A stretch of DNA of 64,000 bases from an uncultured Clostridia bacterium. Its GTDB lineage: Bacteria; Bacillota; Clostridia; Oscillospirales; CAG-272. Below the pieces are notes generated by a model. That model worked only from the letters and a program-made list of their open reading frames with translations. It searched no databases and was not told where the DNA came from. The stretch spans positions 134,406-198,405 of the forward strand of contig CAOKAC010000005.1 in NCBI GenBank assembly GCA_948466345.1. The letters run 5' to 3'. The number at the start of each line of letters is the position of its first letter. Position 1 is the first letter of the stretch. Made by a program: the position numbers and the translations under genes. Below are positions 16,492 through 26,642 of the stretch, in pieces.

Positions 16492-16860
16492 TTATTGTTT
16501 TCTTTTGTCACGAAAGCAAATTGCAGCAAGTAAACCAAAGATCAGTGCCGCGGCAATTCCTGCGGCAGCAGCGCTGATCCCACCGGTAAGCACTCCGATA
16601 AGTCCGTTTTTATCTACTTCTTCTCGAATGCCTTTTGCAATCAAATATCCAAATCCGGTGAGCGGTGTAGATGCACCTGCTCCTGCAAAATCAATTAAGC
16701 ATTTGTAAATTCCACATCCGCCTAAAATTACACCGGCGACTACATATGATACTAAAATCCGGGCAGGTGTCAGTTTCGTTTTATCGATCAGGATTTGTGC
16801 GATCACACATAAAAGTCCACCTACCAGGAAGGCCCAAATATATGGCAGTATAATATCCAT
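16492..16860 (-). CDS. spoVAE: Stage V sporulation protein AE
   Basis: A 122-residue membrane protein, start MDIILPYIWAFLVGGLLCVI, with the SpoVAE features GAGASTPLTGFGYLIAKG and three to four hydrophobic helices. SpoVA proteins form the channel that loads dipicolinic acid into the forespore and releases it at germination. ATG 16860 lies 11 bases downstream of the spoVAD stop. A longer in-frame reading (to 17049) overlaps spoVAD and is not used. It is the last gene of a compact spoVAC-VAD-VAE unit as found in clostridia. Confidence 0.93.
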   Translation of the reverse strand: MDIILPYIWAFLVGGLLCVIAQILIDKTKLTPARILVSYVVAGVILGGCGIYKCLIDFAGAGASTPLTGFGYLIAKGIREEVDKNGLIGVLTGGISAAAAGIAAALIFGLLAAICFRDKRKQ

Positions 16861-16871
16861 TATTTTCTCCT

Positions 16872-17906
16872 TTACAGTATATCTGACGAGATATGAACCA
16901 AATGTGCAATTCCGGGAATAGAGGCACCCTGCTGAATTGCGGTAGGATTCATTAACGCTCCGGTTCCGATAAACAGCATATTTGCAATCTGCCCCGTACG
17001 AATCCCTCGCAAAGCCTGTGCCGCCAACACGACAGCGCTGCATCCACATCCGCTGCCGCCTGCGTGCTTGTCCTGGCCGACCCGATCATAAATAATCAAT
17101 CCCCCGTCGCAGTGTACGGCAGATATGTCCAGTCCCTCAGCTGCTGTCAGATCACATAAGATTCGGCTGCCTTCAAATCCTAAGTCTCCAGTCATAATAA
17201 TATCAAAGTCTCCAGGCTGACTGGACGATTCTTTGAAATAGCGTAAAAGTGTATCGGCAGCCGCCGGAGCCATTGCTGCGCCCATATTATTTGCATCTGT
17301 AATTCCTGCATCAATGGATTTCCCAATACATACATCAGAGATTACAGGAACCGGACCGCCATTGTAGGATGTATTGACAAAATCCTCTTTTGTGTTGGAA
17401 AGAATGAATGCGCCGGATCCGGTAACCGTCCACTGTGCTGTCGGTGCACGCTGTCCTCCATATTCCAGTGGATATCGAAATTGCCGCTCTGCCGATGCAT
17501 TATGAGAGGATGAGACGGCAGCGCACCGGTTCATATGAGAAGAACACAGGAGAGAGGATAACAGCAGCGCTTCGGCAGCTGTAGAACATGCGCCAAATAA
17601 TCCTAAAAAAGGAGTGTCGAAGTTTACCAGACCGTAGCAGGAGCCGGCACATTGATTGAGGAGATCCCCTGCTAATATTGCTTCTAGGTCATTGTCTTTT
17701 TTTACAGCGTAGTTGAGAGCACGGGAAAGGGCTAATCGCTGCATTTCACTTTCAGATTTTTCCCAGGTATCGCATCCGAAGGTATCGTCGGCATCCCCTA
17801 TAATATCGAAGTATTCTCCCAGCGGCCCCTTTTTTTCATGCTGGCCCACTACTGTTGCAGAGGATAAGATATAAACTGGTTTTGCTATTTGAATAATATT
17901 TCCCAT
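16872..17906 (-). CDS. spoVAD: Stage V sporulation protein AD
   Basis: This 344-residue protein has the thiolase-like fold of SpoVAD, which binds dipicolinic acid. Recognisable stretches are PVYILSSATVVGQHEKKGPLG near the N-terminus, GLFGACSTAAEALLLSS, NRCAAVSSSHNASAERQFRYPLEYGGQRAPTAQWTVTG and HAGGSGCGCSAVVL. Spacing to spoVAC is 29 bases and to spoVAE 11 bases, consistent with one operon. Expression is expected in the forespore under sigma-G, but I could not place a convincing sigma-G promoter upstream of spoVAC. Confidence 0.96.
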   Translation of the reverse strand: MGNIIQIAKPVYILSSATVVGQHEKKGPLGEYFDIIGDADDTFGCDTWEKSESEMQRLALSRALNYAVKKDNDLEAILAGDLLNQCAGSCYGLVNFDTPFLGLFGACSTAAEALLLSSLLCSSHMNRCAAVSSSHNASAERQFRYPLEYGGQRAPTAQWTVTGSGAFILSNTKEDFVNTSYNGGPVPVISDVCIGKSIDAGITDANNMGAAMAPAAADTLLRYFKESSSQPGDFDIIMTGDLGFEGSRILCDLTAAEGLDISAVHCDGGLIIYDRVGQDKHAGGSGCGCSAVVLAAQALRGIRTGQIANMLFIGTGALMNPTAIQQGASIPGIAHLVHISSDIL

Positions 17907-17935
17907 TTTTTCTCCTATTGCAGAATTGCGTTCAA

Positions 17936-18379
17936 TTATATAATCAATGTTATGATGTAATATATCACACCATAAACAGCGCCGGCAGTGATGCCGTACA
18001 AAATAACGGGACCAGCAATGGTAAAGATTTTTGCACCTACCCCTAAAACAAATCCCTCTCCTTTGGCATCTAAGGCGGACGAGGCTACAGCATTGGAAAA
18101 TCCGGTAATAGGAACCAGAGTTCCTGCGCCGGCATGTTTGGCGATTCGGTCAAATACGCCAATTCCAGTTAACAGCGCCGCGAGAAAAATCAATGTAACG
18201 GAAACAAGTGTAGCGGCGTCTTTTTCCGTTAGAAATATCATATAAAGATCCTTTAGTCCTTGGGCGATTACACAGATAAAGCCACCGTACAGAAATGCGT
18301 TGATACAGTTTTTGGCACAGGGCGACTTTTGTGCCCTGGCATCGGCATACTTTCGATAGGACTTTTTATCGATTTGCAT
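17936..18379 (-). CDS. spoVAC: Stage V sporulation protein AC
   Basis: A 147-residue polytopic membrane protein with the SpoVAC sequence GAGTLVPITGFSNAVASSALDAKGEGFVLGVGAKIF; the homologous GAG-x-P-x-TGF motif is shared with SpoVAE. In Bacillus SpoVAC behaves as a mechanosensitive channel for dipicolinate. It is the first gene of the three-gene spoVA unit; spoVAA, spoVAB and spoVAF are not present here. Confidence 0.95.
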   Translation of the reverse strand: MQIDKKSYRKYADARAQKSPCAKNCINAFLYGGFICVIAQGLKDLYMIFLTEKDAATLVSVTLIFLAALLTGIGVFDRIAKHAGAGTLVPITGFSNAVASSALDAKGEGFVLGVGAKIFTIAGPVILYGITAGAVYGVIYYIITLII

Positions 18380-18464
18380 AAGCTATGCTTCCTTTCAAAT
18401 GAGCTGTCATGAAATAGTATTTTCCAATGTGGGCACTTTTAACCGTATAGTCATGAATATTTCA

Positions 18465-18493
18465 TTGACATTCATTTTTTACTTGTGTATAAT
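18465..18493 (+). promoter_or_regulatory. Promoter of the zinc-ribbon gene
   Basis: TTGACA (18465-18470), 17-base spacer, TATAAT (18488-18493): a full consensus match. Confidence 0.85.
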
Positions 18494-18566
18494 GGACGTA
18501 TAGATCAAAGCGGCAGTATAGGTGTTTTGATTGAATTCGTTAAGAAAGGCATGGAGGATATTTATA

Positions 18567-18971
18567 ATGGCACTTTGGGAGGATATTGCAAAAAGCGCAA
18601 AGGATGCGGCTGCATATACTGTAAAGAAAACAGAGGAGCTTACGTCTATTGCAAAGATCAAAATGTCTATTCGTAGTGAAGAGAACAATCTGGACAAATG
18701 CTTTTCTGAGATCGGTAGCATGTACTATGCGTATCAGCGGCAGGGAGAAGACCACACGTCTGAGATTGCAGCCCTTTTAATGGAGGCAGATCAGGTAAAG
18801 GAAAAAATCAAATGCCTGCGTGATTCTTTGGCTAAACTGCAGAAAAGTGTGATTTGCCCGGGATGTAGCGCACAAGTGACCACAGAATATGATTTCTGTC
18901 CGCTGTGCGGCGTAAAATTGAAGGAAGCTTCTACAGCCGAGGAAGAGAAGAACACAGACGGCGAAGCCTGA
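18567..18971 (+). CDS. Coiled-coil protein with C-terminal zinc ribbon
   Basis: This encodes 134 residues. The N-terminal half is helical and charged (SIRSEENNLDKCFSEIG, DQVKEKIKCLRDSLAKLQK), followed by ICPGCSAQV...FCPLCGVKL, a CxxC-x14-CxxC zinc ribbon, and an acidic tail. GGAGG at 18553-18557 precedes ATG 18567; the upstream in-frame ATG at 18531 lacks such a site. No enzymatic role can be read. Small proteins of this layout are common in Clostridia and are usually annotated as zinc-ribbon proteins of unknown function. Confidence 0.7.
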   Translation: MALWEDIAKSAKDAAAYTVKKTEELTSIAKIKMSIRSEENNLDKCFSEIGSMYYAYQRQGEDHTSEIAALLMEADQVKEKIKCLRDSLAKLQKSVICPGCSAQVTTEYDFCPLCGVKLKEASTAEEEKNTDGEA

Positions 18972-19004
18972 GTTCACGAAAATGACGGAAAATGCATGCC
19001 GCAC

Positions 19005-19033
19005 TTGACAAAAAGACTGCGGCATGCTACAAT
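19005..19033 (+). promoter_or_regulatory. Promoter of the valS T-box transcript
   Basis: TTGACA (19005-19010), 17 bases, TACAAT (19028-19033). Confidence 0.85.
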
Positions 19034-19039
19034 TTATAA

Positions 19040-19290
19040 AAATGTAAAGGCTGGGAAGGGAAGAGTACTTCGCATGTGCTGCTTTCAGAGAGCGGTGGGA
19101 GCTGAAAACACCGTAGCAGACGGCGTAGGAAGGTAGTCCTGGAGCCGCAGGACTGAAAAAATTAGTAAGTTTTGCCGTATCCCGCGTTAAGGGAGGGGAA
19201 ATGATTGTTTTCTATTAAGCGCGCCTTTAGGCGAATGCAGGTGGTACCGCGCGTATTGCGTCCTGATTTTTCAGGGCGCTTTTTATTTTA
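19040..19290 (+). ncRNA. T-box riboswitch controlling valS
   Basis: The leader has the hallmarks of a T-box: GGGAAGAGTA near 19056, CAGAGAG...GGTG-G...GCTGAAAA in stem I (19086-19110), and the T-box sequence AGGTGGTACCGCG at 19239-19251. A stem GCGTCCTGA/TCAGGGCGC (19258-19279) followed by TTTTTATTTTA is the terminator; the T-box bases can form the competing antiterminator. A GTA valine triplet lies at 19133-19135 where the specifier is expected (followed by GTCCTGGAGC), though I have not proved the fold. Uncharged tRNA-Val would stabilise the antiterminator and permit valS expression. Confidence 0.92.
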
Positions 19291-19341
19291 GAAGTGCCTA
19301 CACATTCATTTTCGTATGCAAAGAAAGGAATAAATTTAAAA

Positions 19342-21975
19342 ATGAAAAAAGAACTACCAAAAACCTATGCCCCGGCGGAATTTGAAGAACGTATTTATTC
19401 TGCCTGGTGTGATGCGGGATACTTTGCTCCCGATCAGGATAGAACAAAGCCCCATTACTCCATCGTAATTCCCCCACCAAATATTACCGGGCAACTGCAC
19501 ATGGGACATGCCTTAAACAATACGCTGCAGGATATTTTGATCCGTCATAAGCGTATGTGCGGTTATAATACTTTGTGGATTCCGGGAACAGACCATGCGT
19601 CCATTGCAACGGAAGCTAAAATCGTAGAGCAGATGCGCAAGGATGGCGTGACGAAAGATGATATTGGTCGGGAAGGATTTTTAGAGCGAGCTTGGGATTG
19701 GCGTGAAAAGTACGGCGGTCGAATCATTGAGCAGTTGAAAAAGCTGGGATCTTCCTGTGATTGGTCCAGAGAACGGTTTACTTTGGATGAAGGTTGTTCT
19801 AAAGCGGTACAGGCTGTTTTTATTAAATTGTACAATGAGGGTTTGATCTATCGTGGCGAACGGATCATCAACTGGTGTCCGAAATGTCTCACCTCTATTT
19901 CTGATGCGGAAGTAGAGCACGAGGAGCAAGCGGGCCATTTCTGGCACATTCGGTATCCCTTTGAGGATGGCAGCGGGTATGTGGAGATTGCTACTACCCG
20001 CCCAGAAACATTGCTGGCGGATACGGCTGTTGCTGTCCATCCTTCTGACGAGCGGTATAAAGCTATGGTTGGAAAAATGCTGGTTCTGCCGCTGGTTGGA
20101 CGGAAGATTCCCCTGATTGCCGATGAATATGTAGAGCAGGATTTTGGAACCGGATGTGTAAAAATAACGCCTGCCCATGACCCCAACGATTTTGAAGTTG
20201 GTCGCCGTCACAAACTGGACATGCCGGTGATGATGACGCCGGATGCGAAAATTACAGAGGATTATCCTGCTTATGCTGGTATGGACCGTTATGAGGCTCG
20301 ACAGGCAATTGTAAAGGATTTGGAGGCAGGCGGATATCTGCTGCGAGTAGAGGATCACAGCCATAATGTAGGTACCTGTTATCGCTGCGGCACAACAGTA
20401 GAACCTAGAGTGAGCCTCCAGTGGTTCGTAAAAATGGAGCCCCTTGCAAAACCGGCGATTGAAGCAGTACGCAGCGGCAAAATTAAATTTGTTCCCCAGC
20501 GATTCCAGAAAAATTATTTTCATTGGATGGAAAATATCCGAGATTGGTGCATTTCCCGTCAACTTTGGTGGGGGCATCGTATTCCCGCATATTATTGTGA
20601 TAATGCATCCTGCGGCCACTTGGAGGTTTCTGAGGACCCGCTGCAAATCTGTCCTAAGTGCGGCGGTCATATGACGCAGGATCCGGATACGCTGGATACC
20701 TGGTTTTCTTCTGCGCTCTGGCCCTTCTCTACATTGGGCTGGCCGGAACAGACAGAGGATCTTGCATATTTTTATCCCACCAGTACGCTGGTTACTGCTT
20801 ATGATATTATCACTTTCTGGGTGTCCAGAATGATTTTCTCCGGTCTGGCTTATATGGATGAAATCCCCTTTGATACCGTTCTGATCCACGGTCTGGTGCG
20901 GGACGCGCAAGGAAGAAAAATGTCCAAGTCTCTTGGAAACGGAATTGATCCATTGGAGTTGATTTCGGAATATGGCGCAGATGCACTCCGCTTTGCCCTG
21001 GCGACTGGAAACAGCCCAGGAAACGATATGCGTTTCTCTACAGAAAAAATTGAGGCAGCCCGTAACTTTGCAAACAAGCTTTGGAATGCTGCCCGATTTG
21101 TGATGATGAATTTAGATATAGATGAAATCGTGCTTCCCGATGAAAGAGAACTGGCGCTGGAAGATAAATGGATTCTCTCCCGATTCAACGCAGCGGCGAA
21201 AAACGTCAATTTGAATTTAGAGCGGTATGAAATCGGTATTGCGTTGTCTACCTTGTACGATTTTATTTGGGATGAATACTGTGATTGGTATATTGAACTT
21301 TCTAAACCTTCCGTATCTGGAGATGATCCGGCAAGATCCAGGACAGCGCAGAGCGTACTGGCATGGGTATTGTCTGGGATCCTGCGTTTGCTCCATCCGT
21401 TTATGCCTTTTATTACGGAAGAAATATACAGTGGTTTGCCAGGTATTGCGGAGAGCATCATGACTCAGGCTTATCCTATTGGTGACGAGGTGGCTGCTTT
21501 CTATGATGAAGCGGCTTTGATGGATAAGGTGATCCAAGCAATTCAAGCGATTCGTGCCCGCCGTGCGGAAATGCAGGTGCCGCCTTCCCGCAAGGCAGCA
21601 ATATATATTGTGACGGGTGATAAAGATGCTTTTGGTCCAGGAAGCCATCCCTTTTTTGCCCGACTTGCATCTGCATCCAGCGTTACGGTTACGGATACCT
21701 ATGCAGACGATACAGCTGTACGTATCGTAACAGATAGTGCAACCATTTACATCCCGTTGGCGGATATGGTGGATTTTGCAGCAGAAAGAAAGCGTCTGGA
21801 GGGAGAACAGTCCAAGATCGCAGGCGAGATTAAACGCTGCGAAGGAAAACTGTCTAACGCAGGTTTTACCGCAAAAGCGCCTGCTGCGGTAGTTGCGGCA
21901 GAAGAAGCGAAATTGGAAAAATATAAAGCGCAGCTGCACGGTATTGAAGAAGCACTTGCAGCACTGCCCCAATAA
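19342..21975 (+). CDS. valS: Valyl-tRNA synthetase
   Basis: This 877-residue class I synthetase has [18 protein letters not shown] (HIGH-type motif HMGH) near residue 50, an editing domain, zinc-finger-like [11 protein letters not shown] and CPKCGG segments, [14 protein letters not shown] (KMSKS) and a C-terminal coiled coil of about 60 residues that contacts tRNA. ATG 19342 follows AAAGGAA; an upstream in-frame ATG at 19294 lies directly after the T-box terminator and gives a poor N-terminus. It is regulated by the T-box leader immediately upstream. Confidence 0.97.
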   Translation: MKKELPKTYAPAEFEERIYSAWCDAGYFAPDQDRTKPHYSIVIPPPNITGQLHMGHALNNTLQDILIRHKRMCGYNTLWIPGTDHASIATEAKIVEQMRKDGVTKDDIGREGFLERAWDWREKYGGRIIEQLKKLGSSCDWSRERFTLDEGCSKAVQAVFIKLYNEGLIYRGERIINWCPKCLTSISDAEVEHEEQAGHFWHIRYPFEDGSGYVEIATTRPETLLADTAVAVHPSDERYKAMVGKMLVLPLVGRKIPLIADEYVEQDFGTGCVKITPAHDPNDFEVGRRHKLDMPVMMTPDAKITEDYPAYAGMDRYEARQAIVKDLEAGGYLLRVEDHSHNVGTCYRCGTTVEPRVSLQWFVKMEPLAKPAIEAVRSGKIKFVPQRFQKNYFHWMENIRDWCISRQLWWGHRIPAYYCDNASCGHLEVSEDPLQICPKCGGHMTQDPDTLDTWFSSALWPFSTLGWPEQTEDLAYFYPTSTLVTAYDIITFWVSRMIFSGLAYMDEIPFDTVLIHGLVRDAQGRKMSKSLGNGIDPLELISEYGADALRFALATGNSPGNDMRFSTEKIEAARNFANKLWNAARFVMMNLDIDEIVLPDERELALEDKWILSRFNAAAKNVNLNLERYEIGIALSTLYDFIWDEYCDWYIELSKPSVSGDDPARSRTAQSVLAWVLSGILRLLHPFMPFITEEIYSGLPGIAESIMTQAYPIGDEVAAFYDEAALMDKVIQAIQAIRARRAEMQVPPSRKAAIYIVTGDKDAFGPGSHPFFARLASASSVTVTDTYADDTAVRIVTDSATIYIPLADMVDFAAERKRLEGEQSKIAGEIKRCEGKLSNAGFTAKAPAAVVAAEEAKLEKYKAQLHGIEEALAALPQ

Positions 21976-21976
21976 T

Positions 21977-22013
21977 AAAGAAATAACTCCCGAATTCCGG
22001 GAGTTATTTCTTT
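21977..22013. terminator. Bidirectional terminator between valS and comF
   Basis: Perfect stem AAAGAAATAACTCCCG and its complement around AATT, with T-rich flanks on both strands. The comF stop codon (22004-22006) lies within the right arm. Confidence 0.85.
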
Positions 22014-22837
22014 ATACGATATGTGAACCAGGGATGATTGGAAGGCGAACGGCGCGCAGATGCCGCTGTTCGTTTGGTACGTGCGATAGAGATGGGAAAT
22101 ACTTTTTGTGCACCGCCTTGCTGAAGGAGCCTGGCGCATGCATTTACAGTGGCACCAGTTGTAATAACGTCATCTATAAGCAGTATGCTTTTTCCTTGGA
22201 TTTGGCAGTCACGCAACGCATATGCCCGTTCTGCATTGATGCGGCGTTCCATAGAATTTAGTGTTTTTTGCATGGTATGCCCTTTTCTTCGAAAACACGC
22301 TGTCCATGGGATTCCGGTATAGCGGGAGATTTTTTTAGCAAGTTGCCGGCTCTGGTCAAATCCATATTTGCGAATGCGTTGTCTGGTGCCGGGAGGATAG
22401 GTGATAATCCAGTCTGCAGGCGTTTCGCCAGCAGCATACAGAAAGCGGAGCATTACCGCCGATAATTCTCTGGCGCAAAAGTTTGCGGCGGCTCTGTTTT
22501 CACTTCGTTTGGTTTTATAGACAATGGTCCTAGTCAGCTTGTCTTCTATTTGCTGGCTGCCGGGCTTTCCTAGAAATATTAGTGACAGCATGGGCCGCCG
22601 GCGAAGCAGATCCGTGGAAAACATGGAAAGGGGACGACAGGTGCAGGCCGGGGCTGTTTTATGACATCTAGGGCAGTGTGTCTCTCTGGCGCTTTTCCAA
22701 ATAGCAAGACAATCCGGACAGATTTCTCCTTCTCTTTCCAAAGTATTTCCACAAGCAATACATTTGGGTACCGTTATCAGCCGGAGCATAAAAGAGGCTA
22801 TCCGGCTTGCCAAAATGGCAAAATCAAATTTTTCCAT
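22004..22837 (-). CDS. comF: ComF-family phosphoribosyltransferase-like protein
   Basis: This 277-residue protein begins with a Cys4-type finger region (CIACGNTLEREGEICPDC, CPRCHKTAPACTC) and ends in a type I phosphoribosyltransferase fold with the PRPP loop SILLIDDVITTGATVNAC. The middle shows PPGTRQRIRKYGFDQSRQLAKKIS, typical of ComF. In Bacillus ComFC helps DNA import or recombination during transformation; clostridial homologues are widespread and their function is less clear. It is eight bases downstream of recD2 on the same strand, suggesting an operon. Confidence 0.88.
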   Translation of the reverse strand: MEKFDFAILASRIASFMLRLITVPKCIACGNTLEREGEICPDCLAIWKSARETHCPRCHKTAPACTCRPLSMFSTDLLRRRPMLSLIFLGKPGSQQIEDKLTRTIVYKTKRSENRAAANFCARELSAVMLRFLYAAGETPADWIITYPPGTRQRIRKYGFDQSRQLAKKISRYTGIPWTACFRRKGHTMQKTLNSMERRINAERAYALRDCQIQGKSILLIDDVITTGATVNACARLLQQGGAQKVFPISIARTKRTAASARRSPSNHPWFTYRIKK

Positions 22838-22844
22838 ATAACAG

Positions 22845-25052
22845 CTATCCCTTCAAAAACTGCTTAAGCCCGGTATATCTGGTGGTGTGACGGTTGTTGT
22901 TGACCATAGTAGACAAAACACTTTTTCTGCCAACCAATATCACCATTTTAGACGCTCTGGTGACAGCAGTGTATAATAGATTGCGGGTGAGCAGCATAGG
23001 CGCGCAGTTATACAACGGAAGGATTACCACAGGATATTCGCTTCCCTGACTTTTATGTACGGTGATGGCATAGGCGTGCTCCAATTCATCCAACCCGGAA
23101 AAGGCATATTCTGTGATGCGGCCGTCAAAATCAATAAGCATAGATTCGGAAGCGCTATCAATAGAGTCGATTTCTCCAATGTCACCATTAAAGATGCCAA
23201 GACCTTCCAGCCCATCTTTCGTCCATTCTATAGAGTAGTTGTTTTTTACCTGCATAACACGGTCTCCATCCCGGAATATCACTCCGTGGGCGCTGCGTTG
23301 TATTTTTTCAGGAGACGGTGGATTCAGCATACTCTGCATAAGAAGGTTTAATTCATCCGTACCTGCGGCGCCTTTACGGGAAGGGGTAATTACCTGGATC
23401 CCCGCGGCAAAGTCGGCGCCATAGGCTTTGGGCAGCCGATTTTTTACAAGATCAGCAACGGTTGCCGCGATAGAGGTATCGGTATCCCGAGTAAGAAAGA
23501 AAAAGTCCGGCGCATGATTGCTGGTATCCGGCATACGGCCTTCATTGATGGCATGAGCATTTAAAATAATCATACTTTCGCTATCTTGACGAAAGATTTC
23601 CGTCAAGCGCACGGTGGAAAAACAGTCGGATTCAATAAGATCTGCCAGCACATTTCCAGCTCCTACGGAGGGAAGCTGGTCGATATCCCCGATAAGAATA
23701 ACGCGCGCACCAGGTTTTACCGCTTTCAAAAGTCCTTCCAACAGCAAAATATCAATCATGGAAGATTCATCAATGATTAGCACATCTTCTTCCAGATAGT
23801 TTGAAGCGTTTCTGATAAAAACGGGGTCGCTGTTGTCGTTATGTTCCATCTCCAACAGACGATGAATGGTTTTTGCTTCATATCCGGTCGCTTCACTCAT
23901 CCGTTTGGCTGCCCGACCGGTGGGAGCGGCCAAAGCAATTTCCATACCAAGCGTGGCAAAAATGGAAAGCAGTCCTTTAATAATCGTTGTTTTGCCTGTA
24001 CCGGGGCCGCCGGTAAGGATCAAGATTCCTTTGCCAAGAGCGGCGGACAGTGCCTGTCTCTGTTCCATTGCGTATTGAATGCCAGAGAGATGCTCCGTAC
24101 GGTCAATAAATGCATGGATATCCTCTGCGTCGATTTTGGGACACTGCAAATGCAGTTGGATTAGCTTAGACGCACAGTATACCTCTGCACTGTGATAGCG
24201 GGGTAGATAAATATAAGAGATAGTATCCCGTGTCTCGTTGATCAGCTGTCCAAGTTTGGTTAGTTTATCTAATGCAGCGGAGATTAGGTCTTCATCTACA
24301 GAAAGCAGTTGTTCTGTTTCACGAATCAGTTCGCTGCGTGTAAGACATGTATGCCCACTGCCAACAGCAGCATTTGTTAAAACGTGGGAAAGGCCTCCGG
24401 CAATGCGCGCATCACTATCCATTGCAATACCGCAGGTTCTGGCAATTGCATCTGCTCGACGAAATCCGATTCCACTAATGGAATCACAAAGGCAATACGG
24501 ATTGGAACGAATCATATCTACTGCTCGTCCTCCCCACTTTTTATAGATTTTCATAGAAGTGGAGACGCCAAAAAAGTCTGCACAAAACATCATAACATTT
24601 CGCGCGCCAGCTTTTTCAATAAAGCTTTCCGATATTTTTTCTGCCTTTTGCCGGCTGATTCCAGGAATTTCTACAAGCCATTCCGGATGAGATTCCAGCA
24701 CGTCAAAGGTATCTTCTTCAAACTTATCCACAATACGCGCAGCGGTTTTCGGGCCAATACCGGATATAGCACCGGAGGATAAATAACGTAGAATTTCATC
24801 TTTTGAGGTGGGAAATTGTTTTTCGTACGTTTCTACCCGAAACTGTCTTCCGTAGGTGGGATGGGTTGTCCATCTTCCGGATGCGTGCAGAATATCCCCT
24901 TCTCCGATGTAGGGAAGTGTACCGACTGCAATCACAGGCAGTCCGTTTTCTTCTACTTCACATACTGTATAGCCGCTGTCCGGTGAGCTGTATATGATGG
25001 AGCCTACGGTACCATGAAGTGTTTCCAAGGCATCTCTTGTTGTATGCTGCAT
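22845..25052 (-). CDS. recD2: SF1B DNA helicase RecD2
   Basis: The 735-residue protein has an N-terminal OB-like region, tandem helix-hairpin-helix segments (GIGPKTAARIVDKF, IPGISRQKAEKI) and a superfamily 1B helicase core: Walker A LTGGPGTGKTTIIKG near residue 345, Walker B VLIIDESSMID, and the C-terminal motif VHKSQGSEYPVVILPL. This is the RecBC-independent RecD2 architecture of Firmicutes, a 5'-3' helicase involved in repair and replication-fork processing. It is preceded by a small membrane-protein gene 24 bases away and followed by comF. Confidence 0.95.
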   Translation of the reverse strand: MQHTTRDALETLHGTVGSIIYSSPDSGYTVCEVEENGLPVIAVGTLPYIGEGDILHASGRWTTHPTYGRQFRVETYEKQFPTSKDEILRYLSSGAISGIGPKTAARIVDKFEEDTFDVLESHPEWLVEIPGISRQKAEKISESFIEKAGARNVMMFCADFFGVSTSMKIYKKWGGRAVDMIRSNPYCLCDSISGIGFRRADAIARTCGIAMDSDARIAGGLSHVLTNAAVGSGHTCLTRSELIRETEQLLSVDEDLISAALDKLTKLGQLINETRDTISYIYLPRYHSAEVYCASKLIQLHLQCPKIDAEDIHAFIDRTEHLSGIQYAMEQRQALSAALGKGILILTGGPGTGKTTIIKGLLSIFATLGMEIALAAPTGRAAKRMSEATGYEAKTIHRLLEMEHNDNSDPVFIRNASNYLEEDVLIIDESSMIDILLLEGLLKAVKPGARVILIGDIDQLPSVGAGNVLADLIESDCFSTVRLTEIFRQDSESMIILNAHAINEGRMPDTSNHAPDFFFLTRDTDTSIAATVADLVKNRLPKAYGADFAAGIQVITPSRKGAAGTDELNLLMQSMLNPPSPEKIQRSAHGVIFRDGDRVMQVKNNYSIEWTKDGLEGLGIFNGDIGEIDSIDSASESMLIDFDGRITEYAFSGLDELEHAYAITVHKSQGSEYPVVILPLYNCAPMLLTRNLLYTAVTRASKMVILVGRKSVLSTMVNNNRHTTRYTGLKQFLKG

Positions 25053-25075
25053 GTTCCGCAGGCCCCCTTCTCACA

Positions 25076-25261
25076 TTATCGTTTAAATATAGATGTACTT
25101 TCTTTATTATACGTGTTTGGGGTGCAGTTGTCAATTTTTTCATTCGTTTTCTTCCTGCGCCGAAGGGTGGTAATGATACAACGCCAAATTTCTTTGCAGG
25201 CACAGTACAAGCCAAAAACGAAAAAAATAGAGACAATGATTTCCCCAATCAAATGCAGCAT
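25076..25261 (-). CDS. Small single-pass membrane protein (61 aa)
   Basis: The frame starts MLHLIGEIIVSIFFVFGLYCACKEIW, a clear membrane helix, followed by a basic, polar tail (LRRRKKTNEK). A very strong ribosome site, AAGGGGGAT, lies seven bases before ATG 25261. Longer in-frame readings to 25468 cross the metK terminator and are not used. It ends 23 bases before recD2 and so may be its first operon partner. No family is recognised. Confidence 0.55.
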   Translation of the reverse strand: MLHLIGEIIVSIFFVFGLYCACKEIWRCIITTLRRRKKTNEKIDNCTPNTYNKESTSIFKR

Positions 25262-25366
25262 AATGATCCCCCTTGTAAAGCCGCTTGATTGTATACAGGC
25301 TTTGGAAATTTGGAGAGCGAGACGCTTTCCTATGCATATAGTGTATGCATAAAAGGCGATGAGAGA

Positions 25367-25397
25367 TAAAAAAGAGACCGCATTGCGGTCTCTTTCA
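25367..25397 (-). terminator. Terminator of metK
   Basis: On the minus strand, stem AAAGAGACCGCA/TGCGGTCTCTTT is followed by a T run. Confidence 0.9.
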
Positions 25398-25433
25398 TAA
25401 TTTATCTGCAAGTAAAATATAATGGGACAGACA

Positions 25434-26606
25434 TCAAAGAGAAAGGCCTGCCCGGATGGATGCTGCAAGATCTGTTTTTTCCCAGGGGGCGTTTAAATCC
25501 TCTCTGCCCATATGTCCATATGCTGCAAGGGATTTGTAAATGGGACGCCGTAAATCAAAGCGCTGGATAATCGCATCGGGACGCATGTCTACATTTTGCA
25601 TAATGTAGGCAGACAGCGCCTCGTTATTCACAAGACCGGTTCCAAATGTATCGATCATCAATGAAACAGGCTTAGCAACACCAATTGCGTATGCCAGCTG
25701 TACCTCGCATTTTTTCGCGGCGCCTGCAGCTACGATATTTTTTGCAATGTAGCGCGCAAGATATGCTGCACTGCGGTCCACTTTAGTAGGATCCTTCCCG
25801 GAAAAGGCGCCTCCCCCGTGGCGGGCGTATCCTCCATATGTATCTACGATAATTTTACGGCCTGTCAGTCCTGTGTCTCCTGCTGGTCCGCCTACTACAA
25901 ACCGGCCGGTTGGATTAATATGAATGATGGTGTCTGCATCCATCATATTACCTGCTATCGGCCTGATAACAGTTTCCAAAATATCTTGACGGATGATTTC
26001 GAGGGCTACTTCCGGATCGTGTTGGGTGGAAATGACGATTGTATCCAGCCGTATCGGCTTGTCCCCATCATATTCCACAGTCACCTGTGTTTTTCCATCC
26101 GGACGCAGATAAGACAAAATATGCTCTTTTCTTACCTGCGTCAGTCGTTTGGCCAGCTTATGCGCTAGGGAAATCGGCAGCGGCATCAGTTCAGGAGTTT
26201 CGTCGCAGGCATAACCAAACATCATACCCTGATCTCCAGCGCCGGTGCCCTCCCTATCTTCTCCGACCTTTGCCTCGAAAGATTTGTCTACGCCCATGGC
26301 AATGTCCGGAGACTGTTCGTGAATGGAACTGAGTACACCGCATGTGTCGCCGTCAAACCCATATTTGGCACGATCATACCCAATACCCCGAATGGTTTCA
26401 CGTACAATGGCGGAAATATCTACATATGCCTTTGTGGTGATTTCCCCCATCACATTTACAAGACCTGTGGTTGCAAAGGCTTCACATGCAACCCTTGCCG
26501 CAGGATCCTGCAGGAGGATAGCGTCCAATACGGCGTCTGAAATCATATCGCAAATTTTATCCGGATGCCCTTCTGTAACAGATTCTGATGTAAATAGTTT
26601 TTTCAT
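25434..26606 (-). CDS. metK: S-adenosylmethionine synthetase
   Basis: The 390-residue enzyme makes S-adenosylmethionine from methionine and ATP. Signatures: [25 protein letters not shown] at the N-terminus, [12 protein letters not shown] (the invariant GAGDQG loop), and [23 protein letters not shown]. The start MKKLFTSES at 26606 has GGAG seven to ten bases upstream; two earlier in-frame ATGs overlap that site. I found no SAM riboswitch; the AI-2E-type gene lies only 36 bases upstream on the same strand. Confidence 0.97.
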   Translation of the reverse strand: MKKLFTSESVTEGHPDKICDMISDAVLDAILLQDPAARVACEAFATTGLVNVMGEITTKAYVDISAIVRETIRGIGYDRAKYGFDGDTCGVLSSIHEQSPDIAMGVDKSFEAKVGEDREGTGAGDQGMMFGYACDETPELMPLPISLAHKLAKRLTQVRKEHILSYLRPDGKTQVTVEYDGDKPIRLDTIVISTQHDPEVALEIIRQDILETVIRPIAGNMMDADTIIHINPTGRFVVGGPAGDTGLTGRKIIVDTYGGYARHGGGAFSGKDPTKVDRSAAYLARYIAKNIVAAGAAKKCEVQLAYAIGVAKPVSLMIDTFGTGLVNNEALSAYIMQNVDMRPDAIIQRFDLRRPIYKSLAAYGHMGREDLNAPWEKTDLAASIRAGLSL

Positions 26607-26642
26607 GTTCATCTCCATTTTTTATATTGTTGCTTTTCTAAA

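Noticed and set aside
16861..17049. N-terminal extension of spoVAE into spoVAD
   Set aside because: The extension is an out-of-frame reading of spoVAD; SpoVAE homology begins at MDIILPYIW (16860).
25331..25352. Inverted repeat ATGCATA-TAGTG-TATGCAT between metK and the small membrane protein
   Set aside because: Short and A+T-rich, no T run; not enough to call an operator or terminator.
26607..26642. Possible SAM riboswitch upstream of metK
   Set aside because: Only 36 bases separate metK from the upstream gene, too short for any known SAM-riboswitch class, and no consensus is present.
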